A program made the translations under genes and the position numbers. From the NCBI GenBank assembly GCA_002348185.1, contig DDYW01000178.1, forward strand, positions 4,551 to 17,418: a DNA stretch of 12,868 nucleotides, given 5' to 3'. Positions 1 through 8,919 of the stretch are shown piece after piece. A model generated the notes under the pieces. It was not told where the DNA came from. It ran no database searches and saw only the letters and a list, made by a program, of their open reading frames with translations. This DNA comes from Candidatus Hydrogenedentes bacterium UBA2224 (GTDB lineage Bacteria > Hydrogenedentota > Hydrogenedentia > Hydrogenedentales > SLHB01). Position 1 is the stretch's first letter. Each line of letters begins with the position of its first letter.

Positions 1-35
1 CATTCCGTCCATTCCGTCCATTCCGCCATTCCGTC
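1..35. repeat. 9-bp tandem minisatellite at the window edge
   Basis: Four consecutive units are seen: CATTCCGTC at 1-9 and 10-18, a one-base-shorter CATTCCGC at 19-26, and CATTCCGTC at 27-35. The array starts at the first base, so it probably continues to the left. From 36 to 91 I see no gene or clear signal. Function is unknown; arrays like this may arise by replication slippage in an intergenic region. Confidence 0.85.
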
Positions 36-84
36 AGCGGCAAGCGCATGTACCTCGTGCGTGCCCGGCGCTTCGGGGAAGGCG

Positions 85-100
85 GGGATGATTGCATCCC
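85..100. promoter_or_regulatory. Perfect palindrome over the -35 box (possible operator)
   Basis: GGGATG-ATTG-CATCCC is a perfect 6-bp inverted repeat with a 4-nt centre. Its right half overlaps the predicted -35 box at 92-97. A dimeric regulator bound here would compete with RNA polymerase. There is no second copy elsewhere in the window to support a regulon, so the operator role is inference. Confidence 0.3.
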
Positions 101-120
101 GTCCGGGGCGCCCCTATAAT
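92..120 (+). promoter_or_regulatory. Sigma70-like promoter for the PilZ-membrane protein-larA cluster
   Basis: A perfect TATAAT -10 box lies at 115-120, and a TTGCAT -35-like box at 92-97, separated by exactly 17 bp. Transcription would start near 127, giving a leader of about 38 nt to the ATG at 165. That ATG is preceded by an AGGAAGG ribosome-binding site at about 150-156. The -35 box matches the consensus only in its first three bases, so the call rests mainly on the -10 box, the spacing and the position. Confidence 0.6.
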
Positions 121-164
121 CAGGCGCGCAAACGGTCGGCAGCATTCGCAGGAAGGGCCCGTTT

Positions 165-1250
165 ATGGTGGAGTTGCCCCGAGCTACCCTCTCGCAACTG
201 ATCTGGGGGGGAGGACTCTTTGTAGGTCTGATCCTTATCGCGTTCTCGGTGGAACGCCTTCGGCAGCGCCGGCGCATCAGCAAACAGCGCTCCGCGGAGT
301 GGAACACCGTGGAGTGCATCATTCGCGACAAGGAGCTCACGCCCGAAGAGCAGAAGGCGTTGCGGACCCTGATTCGGAAGCAGTCGCCCCAGGAGCCTCT
401 GCGCACGGTGACGGTGCGCCAGCACTTTGACGCGTGCGTGGAACGCATGATGGACAGCCTTGGGCAGTCGCGGGACCGGAAACCGTATGCCGAGATGGGC
501 AGCCTGCTTCGCGATGTGCGCGTTGCGCTGGCCCTGGATTATGTGCCGTTTGGGCAGCGCATTCAGTCGACGCGCGAGTTGTCGTCGGGGCAGTTGATTT
601 CGCTGGCGCTGGCCTCGGACACCACGCCCCGCTGGCACGCGGGCCGCGTTGAGGACCTCGATGAAGCCTACCTGTACATTTCGCTGGACGACATGGAGGC
701 GCGCGGCCTGAACGAGTTTCAGCCGGGGGCCGAGGTGCGCGCGAGGCTCTGGCGCGAAGACGATGCCCGGTATGCGGTATTGCTGGAATGCGGGGGGCTG
801 CGCGATCCCCCGCCGTCGTTCATCTTTTACCACAGCGCGACGCTTGACCGGCTTCAGGCCCGCAGCGATTACCGGATCCGCCACGAGCAGACCACCTCGA
901 TCGGGGTGATCAACAAACCCCTGGAGGACCAGGAGCTCGACCGGCTAGCGGAGCGCCCGCTGATCACGAAGCTTCGCGGCCGCATCACCAACCTGAGCGC
1001 GGGCGGCTGTGCGCTAGTGGTGCAGCAGGCAATTCCGGCCCAGGTGCTGCTCCGCATCGTGATCGAACTGGACGACTGGGAACCGTTCGACGTGTTTGCG
1101 CGGGTGGTCGCCACCGCGCCCATCTCGGGCGGGCGGAGTTTTGTGCGCGCCTCGTTTGTCGCGATCGATGACGAGATGCGGGACAAAATCGCGCGCTACA
1201 TCATCCGCCGTCAGCAACGGCTTGCCGATGCCCATGAACCCGAACAGTGA
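165..1250 (+). CDS. Membrane-anchored PilZ-domain protein (predicted c-di-GMP receptor)
   Basis: A 361-residue protein with one hydrophobic segment (about residues 9-26) followed by a basic RLRQRRR stretch, so it is probably anchored with its bulk in the cytoplasm. A charged, partly helical region (30-125) leads to a YcgR-N-like beta domain (about 130-225) and then a C-terminal PilZ domain. The two c-di-GMP signature motifs are both present: R233-S-D-Y-R237 and N276-L-S-A-G-G281, where the usual first Asp of DxSxxG is Asn. Known YcgR-type proteins bind c-di-GMP and control motility, exopolysaccharide or secretion. No flagellar or cellulose genes are nearby, so the output is unknown. A good ribosome-binding site (AGGAAGG) and the promoter at 92-120 support the ATG at 165. 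The end overlaps the next gene, suggesting translational coupling. Confidence 0.85.
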   Translation: MVELPRATLSQLIWGGGLFVGLILIAFSVERLRQRRRISKQRSAEWNTVECIIRDKELTPEEQKALRTLIRKQSPQEPLRTVTVRQHFDACVERMMDSLGQSRDRKPYAEMGSLLRDVRVALALDYVPFGQRIQSTRELSSGQLISLALASDTTPRWHAGRVEDLDEAYLYISLDDMEARGLNEFQPGAEVRARLWREDDARYAVLLECGGLRDPPPSFIFYHSATLDRLQARSDYRIRHEQTTSIGVINKPLEDQELDRLAERPLITKLRGRITNLSAGGCALVVQQAIPAQVLLRIVIELDDWEPFDVFARVVATAPISGGRSFVRASFVAIDDEMRDKIARYIIRRQQRLADAHEPEQ

Positions 1251-1983
1251 TCCCTTCGCCATTTTCCCGGAAGCCTTCCGGGCGGTAGCGCGCAATCCCC
1301 GCGCGCTTGTCTTGTACATTGCGCTGGCCATGGGCGTTGTGGGCGCCAAACTCGCGGTGATGTATCCTTTTACCGGCGGCGAAACGCCCGAAGATCCGGA
1401 ACTGTCCGTGCGTCTCATAGAACTGCTCACCGACCTGGTGGTGGCCGGCACGTATGCTTTTGCGCAGACCGTGGCCTTTTCATGGCTTGGCCAGGACCTC
1501 GACCGGCCCCTGTGGCGGGTAAAGGGCATCAAGGACGCGCTGACCCGCTTTTATGCGGTCTGGCTCATGCTCGATCTGCTCATCATCGTGTTCGGCACCA
1601 TCGCGGGCAAACAGCTTATCGCCGACATCAACAATTCGCTCGGCCAGCTCATGCTGCTGCTGTTCCTGGTCATGCAGATCATCGCCATCCCGATTGGAGC
1701 GGCCATCATGTTCCATGGGGAATTGAAGTGGCGCGAACTGGGCCAGAGCCTGGCGCCCCTGGGCCGTCAGCTTTTCGCGACGTTCCTTGTCGTCTGCTTC
1801 AGCGGTACGGTACTGATCATGCTCCTGTTCATTCTGCTTCCCGCCACGGCCGACGTACTCTGGCTGCGCCCGCTCATCGAAATCCCCGGCGGGCTGGCGG
1901 AATGCGTCATTTTCGCGGCCACGTGGTTCATCTGTATCATGGACCGCGAGGCGGACACGGCCAGCGACGACTTCGATTTCTGA
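1228..1983 (+). CDS. Polytopic membrane protein of unknown function
   Basis: About 251 residues with roughly six hydrophobic segments. These start near ALVLYIALAMGVVGAKLAV, LVVAGTYAFAQTVAF, VWLMLDLLIIVFGTIAG, MLLLFLVMQIIAIPIGAAI, FLVVCFSGTVLIMLLFILL and ECVIFAATWFICIM. The C-terminus is acidic (DREADTASDDFDF). I do not recognise the family and see no catalytic motif. The reading frame is open upstream to 1096, but that part lies inside the PilZ gene. The ATG at 1228 (or the second ATG at 1234) is the likely start, overlapping the PilZ gene by 23 bp. No strong ribosome-binding site is visible, consistent with coupled translation. The overlap suggests a shared membrane function with the PilZ protein, which is inference. 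Confidence 0.75.
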   Translation: MPMNPNSDPFAIFPEAFRAVARNPRALVLYIALAMGVVGAKLAVMYPFTGGETPEDPELSVRLIELLTDLVVAGTYAFAQTVAFSWLGQDLDRPLWRVKGIKDALTRFYAVWLMLDLLIIVFGTIAGKQLIADINNSLGQLMLLLFLVMQIIAIPIGAAIMFHGELKWRELGQSLAPLGRQLFATFLVVCFSGTVLIMLLFILLPATADVLWLRPLIEIPGGLAECVIFAATWFICIMDREADTASDDFDF

Positions 1984-2001
1984 TACGCCCGGGACACCGC
2001 T

Positions 2002-3300
2002 ATGCAGCTTGAGTTCCCATATGGGTCCGGCGCCATCACGGGCAGCGTCCCCTGGGCGCGATGCCTGGGCGTGCTGGACGTGGCCCCCGCGCCGCCCCTG
2101 TCCGACGTGTCCCGCGCGCTCCAGGACAGACTTCAGCATCCCATCGGGATGCCGGCCCCTTTGCTGGATGCGGTCGAACGCGGTCACCGGGTGCTCATCC
2201 TCGTCTCGGACAGTTTCCGGCAGACGGGCATCGCACACTGCCTGCCCGCCCTCATCGAAGCCCTGGCGCAACGGGGCGTTCGCGATACCGGCATCCGCTT
2301 TCTGGTGGCCACGGGAATCCATCGCGGGCCTACCGAAGCGGAGCTCGCGGCCATTCTGGGACCCGACATCCATGCGCGCTTCCGCTCCAGGGTGGCGTGC
2401 CACGACCCCCACGACGTCGCGGGCCTGGTGGACGTTGGCACGACGTCGCGGGGCTCGCGCGTGCGGGTCAACCGGGCGGCGCTTGAAGCCGACTACGTGC
2501 TGGTCACGGGCACGACGGTCCTGCACTATTTCGCGGGGTTTGGCGGGGGCCGCAAGTCCATCCTCCCGGGTATCTGCTCAGCCGGGACGATTTCCCAGAA
2601 CCATTCGCTCAACCTCGATCGCGTCACCGGCGAGTTGAATCCCGATGTGCGGATCGGCCGGCTCGACGGCAACCCGGTGGCGGAAGACATGCTGGAAGCC
2701 GCCCGGATGGTCAGGACCACCGGCATGATCAACACGGTGCTCAACCGCGACGGCGCGATTGCGGGCCTGTTCGTGGGCGAACTTGAGGCGGCCCACCGGA
2801 GAGCGGCGGCGTTCGCGTTGCGCACGTTCGCGGTGCCGGTCCAGGAACAGGCGGACCTCGTGATTGCCTCGGCGGGGCCCTGTAGAAACTATGTGCAGGC
2901 GCACAAGGCCCTGTTCAACGCCTATCAGGCTGTCAAGCCCAACGGACGCATCGTGTTCGTTGCGCGCTGTGAAGAAGGGCTCGGCGGGCAGCCGTTCGAA
3001 AAGTGGCTTCGGCTCGGGAGCCGCGACGCCATCCTCGAGGGCCTGCGCGGGCGCAGTGAGATCAACGGGCAAACCGCACTTTCGACCCTGGAGAAGGCCC
3101 CGATTGCCTGGTTCGTGACCGAGCTGCCGCCGCAGGACGTCGCGGCGCTGCACGCCAGGAAGGCCGTTTCGCTCGAGGACGCCCTGGAACGCGCCCGCCA
3201 GGAACTGGCCGTCGACGGCATTAGTCGGCCCACCTGTTACATCATGCCGCATGCGGCCTGTACCGTGCCCTTTCCCGGTGCGGTACCCCGCCTGGACTGA
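2002..3300 (+). CDS. larA: LarA-family nickel-pincer-dependent 2-hydroxyacid racemase/epimerase
   Basis: A 432-residue protein of the lactate racemase family (DUF2088), close to the usual length of about 425. The active-site set is complete by motif: D70 and R73 (DSFR), H107 (TGIHR), H134 (HDPHD), H175 and K185 in the HYFAGFGGGRKS block, H201 (ISQNH), and Q299/K302 (QAHK). These track known LarA residues (H108, H174, K184 carrying the cofactor, H200) with an offset of about one. LarA enzymes interconvert stereoisomers of 2-hydroxyacids through a nickel pincer nucleotide cofactor. Family members act on lactate, malate, gluconate and others, so the substrate cannot be assigned. The cofactor genes larB, larC and larE are not in the window. 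The gene begins 18 bp after the membrane protein gene, with a modest GGGA site upstream, so it is probably in the same operon. Confidence 0.85.
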   Translation: MQLEFPYGSGAITGSVPWARCLGVLDVAPAPPLSDVSRALQDRLQHPIGMPAPLLDAVERGHRVLILVSDSFRQTGIAHCLPALIEALAQRGVRDTGIRFLVATGIHRGPTEAELAAILGPDIHARFRSRVACHDPHDVAGLVDVGTTSRGSRVRVNRAALEADYVLVTGTTVLHYFAGFGGGRKSILPGICSAGTISQNHSLNLDRVTGELNPDVRIGRLDGNPVAEDMLEAARMVRTTGMINTVLNRDGAIAGLFVGELEAAHRRAAAFALRTFAVPVQEQADLVIASAGPCRNYVQAHKALFNAYQAVKPNGRIVFVARCEEGLGGQPFEKWLRLGSRDAILEGLRGRSEINGQTALSTLEKAPIAWFVTELPPQDVAALHARKAVSLEDALERARQELAVDGISRPTCYIMPHAACTVPFPGAVPRLD

Positions 3301-3336
3301 CCTGGAGCAGGGGCGCGGATTCATTCGCCGGAATAG

Positions 3337-3359
3337 CGGAAAACCCCGGCGATTTTCCG
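3337..3359. other. Intergenic hairpin between larA and the lipoprotein-like gene
   Basis: CGGAAAA (3337-3343) and TTTTCCG (3353-3359) form a perfect 7-bp stem around a 9-nt loop, 37 bp after the larA stop. The stem is followed by TATTATGGTTTT rather than a clean T run, so it is at best a weak intrinsic terminator. TATTAT (3361-3366) also resembles a -10 box for the next gene, but no good -35 box is seen 17 bp upstream. The remaining 3367-3440 holds no gene. Confidence 0.35.
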
Positions 3360-3453
3360 GTATTATGGTTTTCAACCCGGTTGCATCGAACCCAGTGAAC
3401 AAAACGGGGTCTAAGACGTTAGGAAGCAGGGGAATTTGAGGGGAGGAGGCGCT

Positions 3454-4272
3454 ATGAAAGCCAGGCCGGTAAGACGCTGCAAACGACCCGCGTATCCCAC
3501 CCGTCTTGACGTTGCCGCGGATCCCGCGCTGCTCGAAAGACACCTGCCCGAGGGCTGGAAACGCTCCGCGCGCCTGGCTGCCGCGGCAGCCATGCTCGCC
3601 GGGGCCGGCACGGCCGCGCTGACGCCCGGCTGCGCGTCGGGGCCGCCCGCTGAGGTCGCCCCGATTTTCGACCACGGGTCCGGGCGCGGCGCCCTGGGGT
3701 GCGTGATGGTGGTGCCGCCGGCATTTCTTTCCGAGGAAGAGGCCCTTCAGGTCATCTCGGAGGTCCTCGCCGAGCATGGCTTTACCGCGTCCGGCACAGC
3801 CCCGGCGCTCAAAGGCGTCACGTTCGCTGGCCACCGGCTGAACCCGGAGGCCGTGACCTACGCGGACCAGTTTTCCAGCACCAGGACGCCGCTGGTGCCG
3901 GATTTCTTCGACGCCGCCAGGAACGTCGCTGTTGAGTTCGTTTCGACGGCCGACTACTTCCCGCTCGGCGGCGAGATCTCCGACATGTCCGTTCAGTCCT
4001 ACGACCTCAAGGGAATTGCGCACAGCGCGGCCGGTGCCGTCAATAAACACGGTTCGGGCGTCTATTTCGGCGCGCTGTATGACCCCACAGCTTCGGTAAA
4101 GTTCGACGTCGACTATCCAAGGGAAGGAACCGCGAACTACCGCGAAGAGGTCGAGGCCTGGCAACAGAAAAGCAGGGAAGCGGTGGACGCAGCCAAAGAG
4201 GAATCCAAAGAGTTGCTCCGGGAACAGCTGAAAGACTTTGTGGACTGGCTCAAAGGGCAGGGCGTTATCTGA
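3454..4272 (+). CDS. Lipoprotein-like membrane-anchored protein; candidate substrate or partner of the adjacent radical SAM enzyme
   Basis: A 272-residue protein of unrecognised family. The ATG at 3454 follows a very strong purine-rich site (GGGGAGGAGG). A frame-open TTG 18 bp upstream lies before this site and is rejected. Layout: an unusually long basic N-terminal region (1-38, with RRCKRPAYPTR and DPALLERHLPEGWKR); a weak Ala-rich hydrophobic stretch (39-56); LTPGC with Cys60, resembling a lipobox but with Leu at -4 rather than -3; a Gly-rich block, IFDHGSGRGALGC (71-83), leading into VPPAFLSEEEA; a globular middle; and a charged amphipathic C-terminal helix (about 230-270). Only three cysteines are present (9, 60, 83). 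The radical SAM gene begins 25 bp downstream at its preferred start. The long pre-membrane segment could be a recognition leader, which is inference. It may instead simply be a lipoprotein that needs a radical SAM partner. Confidence 0.7.
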   Translation: MKARPVRRCKRPAYPTRLDVAADPALLERHLPEGWKRSARLAAAAAMLAGAGTAALTPGCASGPPAEVAPIFDHGSGRGALGCVMVVPPAFLSEEEALQVISEVLAEHGFTASGTAPALKGVTFAGHRLNPEAVTYADQFSSTRTPLVPDFFDAARNVAVEFVSTADYFPLGGEISDMSVQSYDLKGIAHSAAGAVNKHGSGVYFGALYDPTASVKFDVDYPREGTANYREEVEAWQQKSREAVDAAKEESKELLREQLKDFVDWLKGQGVI

Positions 4273-4297
4273 CACCTGCGCAGGGAAGACCGCGACC

Positions 4298-5443
4298 GTG
4301 CATTTCACACTACACCTGTCCCCGCGCTGCAACATGCGTTGCGGATACTGTTATTCGCCGCCCGTGGACGGCCCGGCCATGACCCCGGAGATCGGCCGCC
4401 GCGTGCTCGACATGGCCGCGCAGACCGGCGAGAAGTCCTGCGGCATCATCTTCTTTGGCGGGGAGCCTCTGCTGCACCGCGACCTCATTTATGACCTCGT
4501 GGACTACGGCGAGACCCATCCCACCGGCCAGCGGTACCACTTCAAAGTGACCACAAACGGCGTCTTGCTGGACGAGGAGTTTCTGGCCTATTCTCTTCGG
4601 CACAACATTCTCGTGGCCATGAGTTTCGACGGGGTCCGCGAGGCCCATGACGTCCACCGGCGTTTTCCCGACGGAAGCCCCACGTTCGACTGCCTGCTGC
4701 CGCGCCTTCAACTGCTTCTGTCCGCGCGGCCCTATTCCAGCGTCTATACTGTGGTCAATCCGGACACTGTTCCGTACCTGGCTGACTCCGTCGCGTTTCT
4801 CGCGGGACTCGGCGTCCGGTACCTCATCGTGTCGCTCAATTATGCGGCGCCGTGGGACGAGGCCAGTTTTGCCGTGCTGGCCCGCCAGTGCGAGAAGCTC
4901 GGCGACCTTTATATCCAATGGACTCGCGCGAACCGCAAATTCTACCTGAGCCCGCTCGAGGTCAAACTGTCGTCGCACATCAACTGCGACTGCTATCACC
5001 AGGACCGCTGTGAACTGGCGCAGCGGCAGCTTTCGGTGGACCACGAGGGGTATCTCTACCCCTGCGTCCAGTTCGTGCGGGCGGGCCGCGAGAGCGGCTG
5101 GTGCATCGGGAACGTGTTCGACGGCATAGACGAATCCGCGCGCCAGCGCATCCGTGCGGCGTCCAACCAGGAAAAGGAGTCTTGCGCGGACTGCACCGTC
5201 AAAGGCCGCTGCAACAACACCTGCGGGTGCCTCAACTGGCAGACCACCGGCACCGTCAACGCCGTTTCCCCGGTATTGTGCCGCTACGAGCAGATGCTGA
5301 TGAGGGTCGCGGACCGCGTGGGGAAGAAGCTCTACCGGGAACGGAATGCCCTGTTTCTGCACAAACACTACAATGCCGCGTATCCCGTGCTCTCCCTGTT
5401 GGAAGACGCGGCGGATCCGGCCGGCCCGGTCAGCTCCCGGTAG
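4298..5443 (+). CDS. Radical SAM/SPASM-domain enzyme, probable peptide or protein maturase
   Basis: About 381 residues from the GTG at 4298, which has an AGGGAAG site roughly 10 nt upstream. A TTG at 4238 is also in frame, but would overlap the previous gene and add an unlikely N-terminus. The radical SAM cluster motif C11-NMR-C15-GY-C18 sits at the N-terminus, followed by the GGEP motif (G54-P57) and VTTNG. The C-terminal half is a SPASM region for auxiliary iron-sulfur clusters: C256 (YPC), then C296-x2-C299-x5-C305-x3-C309, and a final C328. Additional cysteines C230, C232, C238, C269 and C311 are also present. SPASM enzymes include RiPP maturases and sulfatase-activating enzymes. There is no sulfatase gene and no N-terminal RRE-like domain here. 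Pairing with the lipoprotein-like gene suggests that protein is the substrate, which is inference. The 3' end overlaps sdhB tail to tail by 14 bp. Confidence 0.85.
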   Translation: MHFTLHLSPRCNMRCGYCYSPPVDGPAMTPEIGRRVLDMAAQTGEKSCGIIFFGGEPLLHRDLIYDLVDYGETHPTGQRYHFKVTTNGVLLDEEFLAYSLRHNILVAMSFDGVREAHDVHRRFPDGSPTFDCLLPRLQLLLSARPYSSVYTVVNPDTVPYLADSVAFLAGLGVRYLIVSLNYAAPWDEASFAVLARQCEKLGDLYIQWTRANRKFYLSPLEVKLSSHINCDCYHQDRCELAQRQLSVDHEGYLYPCVQFVRAGRESGWCIGNVFDGIDESARQRIRAASNQEKESCADCTVKGRCNNTCGCLNWQTTGTVNAVSPVLCRYEQMLMRVADRVGKKLYRERNALFLHKHYNAAYPVLSLLEDAADPAGPVSSR

Positions 5444-6194
5444 GCTTCAACGCAGCCCGCAGGTGTTCGCGGTTCATCTTCGCGATGTGCTCGACGCTGA
5501 TCGCCTTGGGACAGGCCGCCTCGCACTCGTAGTGGTTTGAGCAGTTGCCGAAGCCTTCGCGGTCCATCTGCGCCACCATGTTGAGGACGCGGCGGTTCGC
5601 CTCGACCCGTCCCTGGGGCAGGTGTGCCAGATGGCTCACTTTCGATGCGACGAACAGCATCGCCGAGCCGTTCGGGCACGCGGCGACGCAGGCGCCGCAC
5701 CCGATGCACTGGGCGGCGTCCATGGCGACGTCGGCTTCTTCCTTGTCCACGGGGATGGCGTGCGCGTCGGGGGCCGAGCCCGTCCGCATGGTGATGTAGC
5801 CGCCCGCGCGGATGACGTGGTCGAAGGCGGAACGATCGACCACCAGATCTTTAATCAGGGGGAACGCGCGCGACCGCCAGGGCTCAATCACCAGCGTGTC
5901 GCCGTCGTTGAAATGCCGCATATGCAACTGGCAGAGGGTGGTCTCGCGCATCGGGCCGTGCGCCTGGCCGTTGACCACCGCGCCGCAAGACCCGCAGATG
6001 CCTTCGCGGCAGTCATGCTCGAAGGCCACGGGTTCCTCGCCCCGTTTTTCGAGCTGGGTATTCAGGATGTCGAGCATCTCGAGAAACGAGGCGTCCGCAT
6101 CAACGCCCTGCAGTTCATAGGTCTCGAGGCGTCCTTTTGACTGCGCGTTCTTCTGCCGCCAGACTTTCAGCGTCAGATTCATGGTCTTGCCCAT
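5430..6194 (-). CDS. sdhB: Succinate dehydrogenase/fumarate reductase iron-sulfur subunit
   Basis: A 254-residue protein with the full cluster set of SdhB/FrdB. The N-terminal ferredoxin domain has 2Fe-2S cysteines C62, C67, C70 and C88. The C-terminal domain has C163, C166, C169 and C173 (CIGCGACVAACP) and C218, C224 and C228 (CSNHYECEAACP), which together ligate the 4Fe-4S and 3Fe-4S clusters. It passes electrons between the flavoprotein and the membrane cytochrome b. The ATG at 6194 has a GGGAG site about 8 nt upstream; an internal ATG at 6182 (MNLTLKVW) is the alternative start. It is the last gene of sdhCAB, 27 bp after sdhA. Its stop lies inside the 3' end of the convergent radical SAM gene, so there is no room for an intergenic terminator. 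Confidence 0.95.
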   Translation of the reverse strand: MGKTMNLTLKVWRQKNAQSKGRLETYELQGVDADASFLEMLDILNTQLEKRGEEPVAFEHDCREGICGSCGAVVNGQAHGPMRETTLCQLHMRHFNDGDTLVIEPWRSRAFPLIKDLVVDRSAFDHVIRAGGYITMRTGSAPDAHAIPVDKEEADVAMDAAQCIGCGACVAACPNGSAMLFVASKVSHLAHLPQGRVEANRRVLNMVAQMDREGFGNCSNHYECEAACPKAISVEHIAKMNREHLRAALKPTGS

Positions 6195-6221
6195 CCATGC
6201 AACTCCCGTCGACCGCTCGCG

Positions 6222-8135
<1,914 letters not shown>

Positions 8136-8137
8136 GG

Positions 8138-8842
8138 TCACACTCCGGCGCCGATGGTGTAGTGGCGGACAATCACATATATGGGAATTGAACTGAAGCC
8201 CAACGCCACGAGAAACCCGATAATCCGGCTGATCTTCAGGAGCGTGGGGCGCTGCTGTCCCAGGGGGGTGCCGAGCGATTGAAACACGCTCTCGATGCCG
8301 TGGCTCAGATGCATTCCAAGCAGCGATACCGCCAGAATATAGAATCCCGCCCGGAGCGGTTGCAGGAACGAGTTCCAGACCAGTCCGAACAGGCCCAGGC
8401 TTTCGCCGTTGTTCACTCCCGAGATCACCGTCGATGGTCCCACCTTCTCGGGAAACGTGAAATCGTTGAGATGGATGAACACGTAGCAGAACACCATCGC
8501 CCCGGAGAGGATCATGGTCCGCTTGGCCCAGGTGGTATTGCCCAGGGTGTTGCGCACCTCGTAGCGATCGCCCCGCGCGGCGCGGTTTTCGAGCGTGACC
8601 CAGACGGTGAAGGTGATGTGCGTCAGGAAGGCGGCCAGGAGTCCCAGGCGGACCACCCACAGAAACGCGCCCATCCCCTGGATCTTCTCGGCGTAACTGT
8701 TCAGGGCTTCCGGCCCCGCGAAAATCAGGAAATTGCCCGCCAGATGCCCGAATATGAACGAAACCAGGACGATGCCCGACACCGCGACAATCTGCTTCTT
8801 CACCACCGACCGTTTCACCAACCCAGCCAAGTTTGAAGCCAT
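8138..8842 (-). CDS. sdhC: Succinate dehydrogenase cytochrome b subunit, B-type di-heme (b558 family)
   Basis: A 234-residue membrane protein with five hydrophobic segments, the single-polypeptide anchor of type B complexes, so no sdhD is expected. The histidines match the four heme ligands known from Bacillus SdhC: H33 (FGHLAGN), H75 (LTHITF), H124 (FIHLND) and H178 or H181 (GMHLSHG). Two hemes imply transmembrane electron transfer to or from menaquinone. The ATG at 8842 (MASNLAGLVKRS) begins just before the first membrane helix and follows a modest GGGATAGG site. The open frame extends to 8896 without a better start. It is the first gene of sdhCAB. Confidence 0.93.
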   Translation of the reverse strand: MASNLAGLVKRSVVKKQIVAVSGIVLVSFIFGHLAGNFLIFAGPEALNSYAEKIQGMGAFLWVVRLGLLAAFLTHITFTVWVTLENRAARGDRYEVRNTLGNTTWAKRTMILSGAMVFCYVFIHLNDFTFPEKVGPSTVISGVNNGESLGLFGLVWNSFLQPLRAGFYILAVSLLGMHLSHGIESVFQSLGTPLGQQRPTLLKISRIIGFLVALGFSSIPIYVIVRHYTIGAGV

Positions 8843-8919
8843 GTGCCTATCCCGGTTTTTGCGCCTCGGGGGCGCCCCGAATCCCCAGGGCCTCACCCCG
8901 ACCTCCGCCGTTCGTTCGA

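Noticed and set aside
3472..3492. Twin-arginine export signal (VRRCKR) in the lipoprotein-like protein
   Set aside because: The pair is not followed by the usual hydrophobic FLK pattern and lies some 30 residues before the hydrophobic stretch.
4238..4297. TTG start adding 20 residues to the radical SAM protein
   Set aside because: It overlaps the previous gene by 35 bp and lacks a clear ribosome-binding site, while the GTG at 4298 has AGGGAAG upstream and places the CxxxCxxC motif at a normal distance from the N-terminus.
2578..4335. Long minus-strand open frame across larA and the lipoprotein-like gene
   Set aside because: It spans two well-supported plus-strand genes and their spacer, and its translation is low-complexity Arg/Gly/Pro-rich, typical of antisense frames in high-GC DNA.
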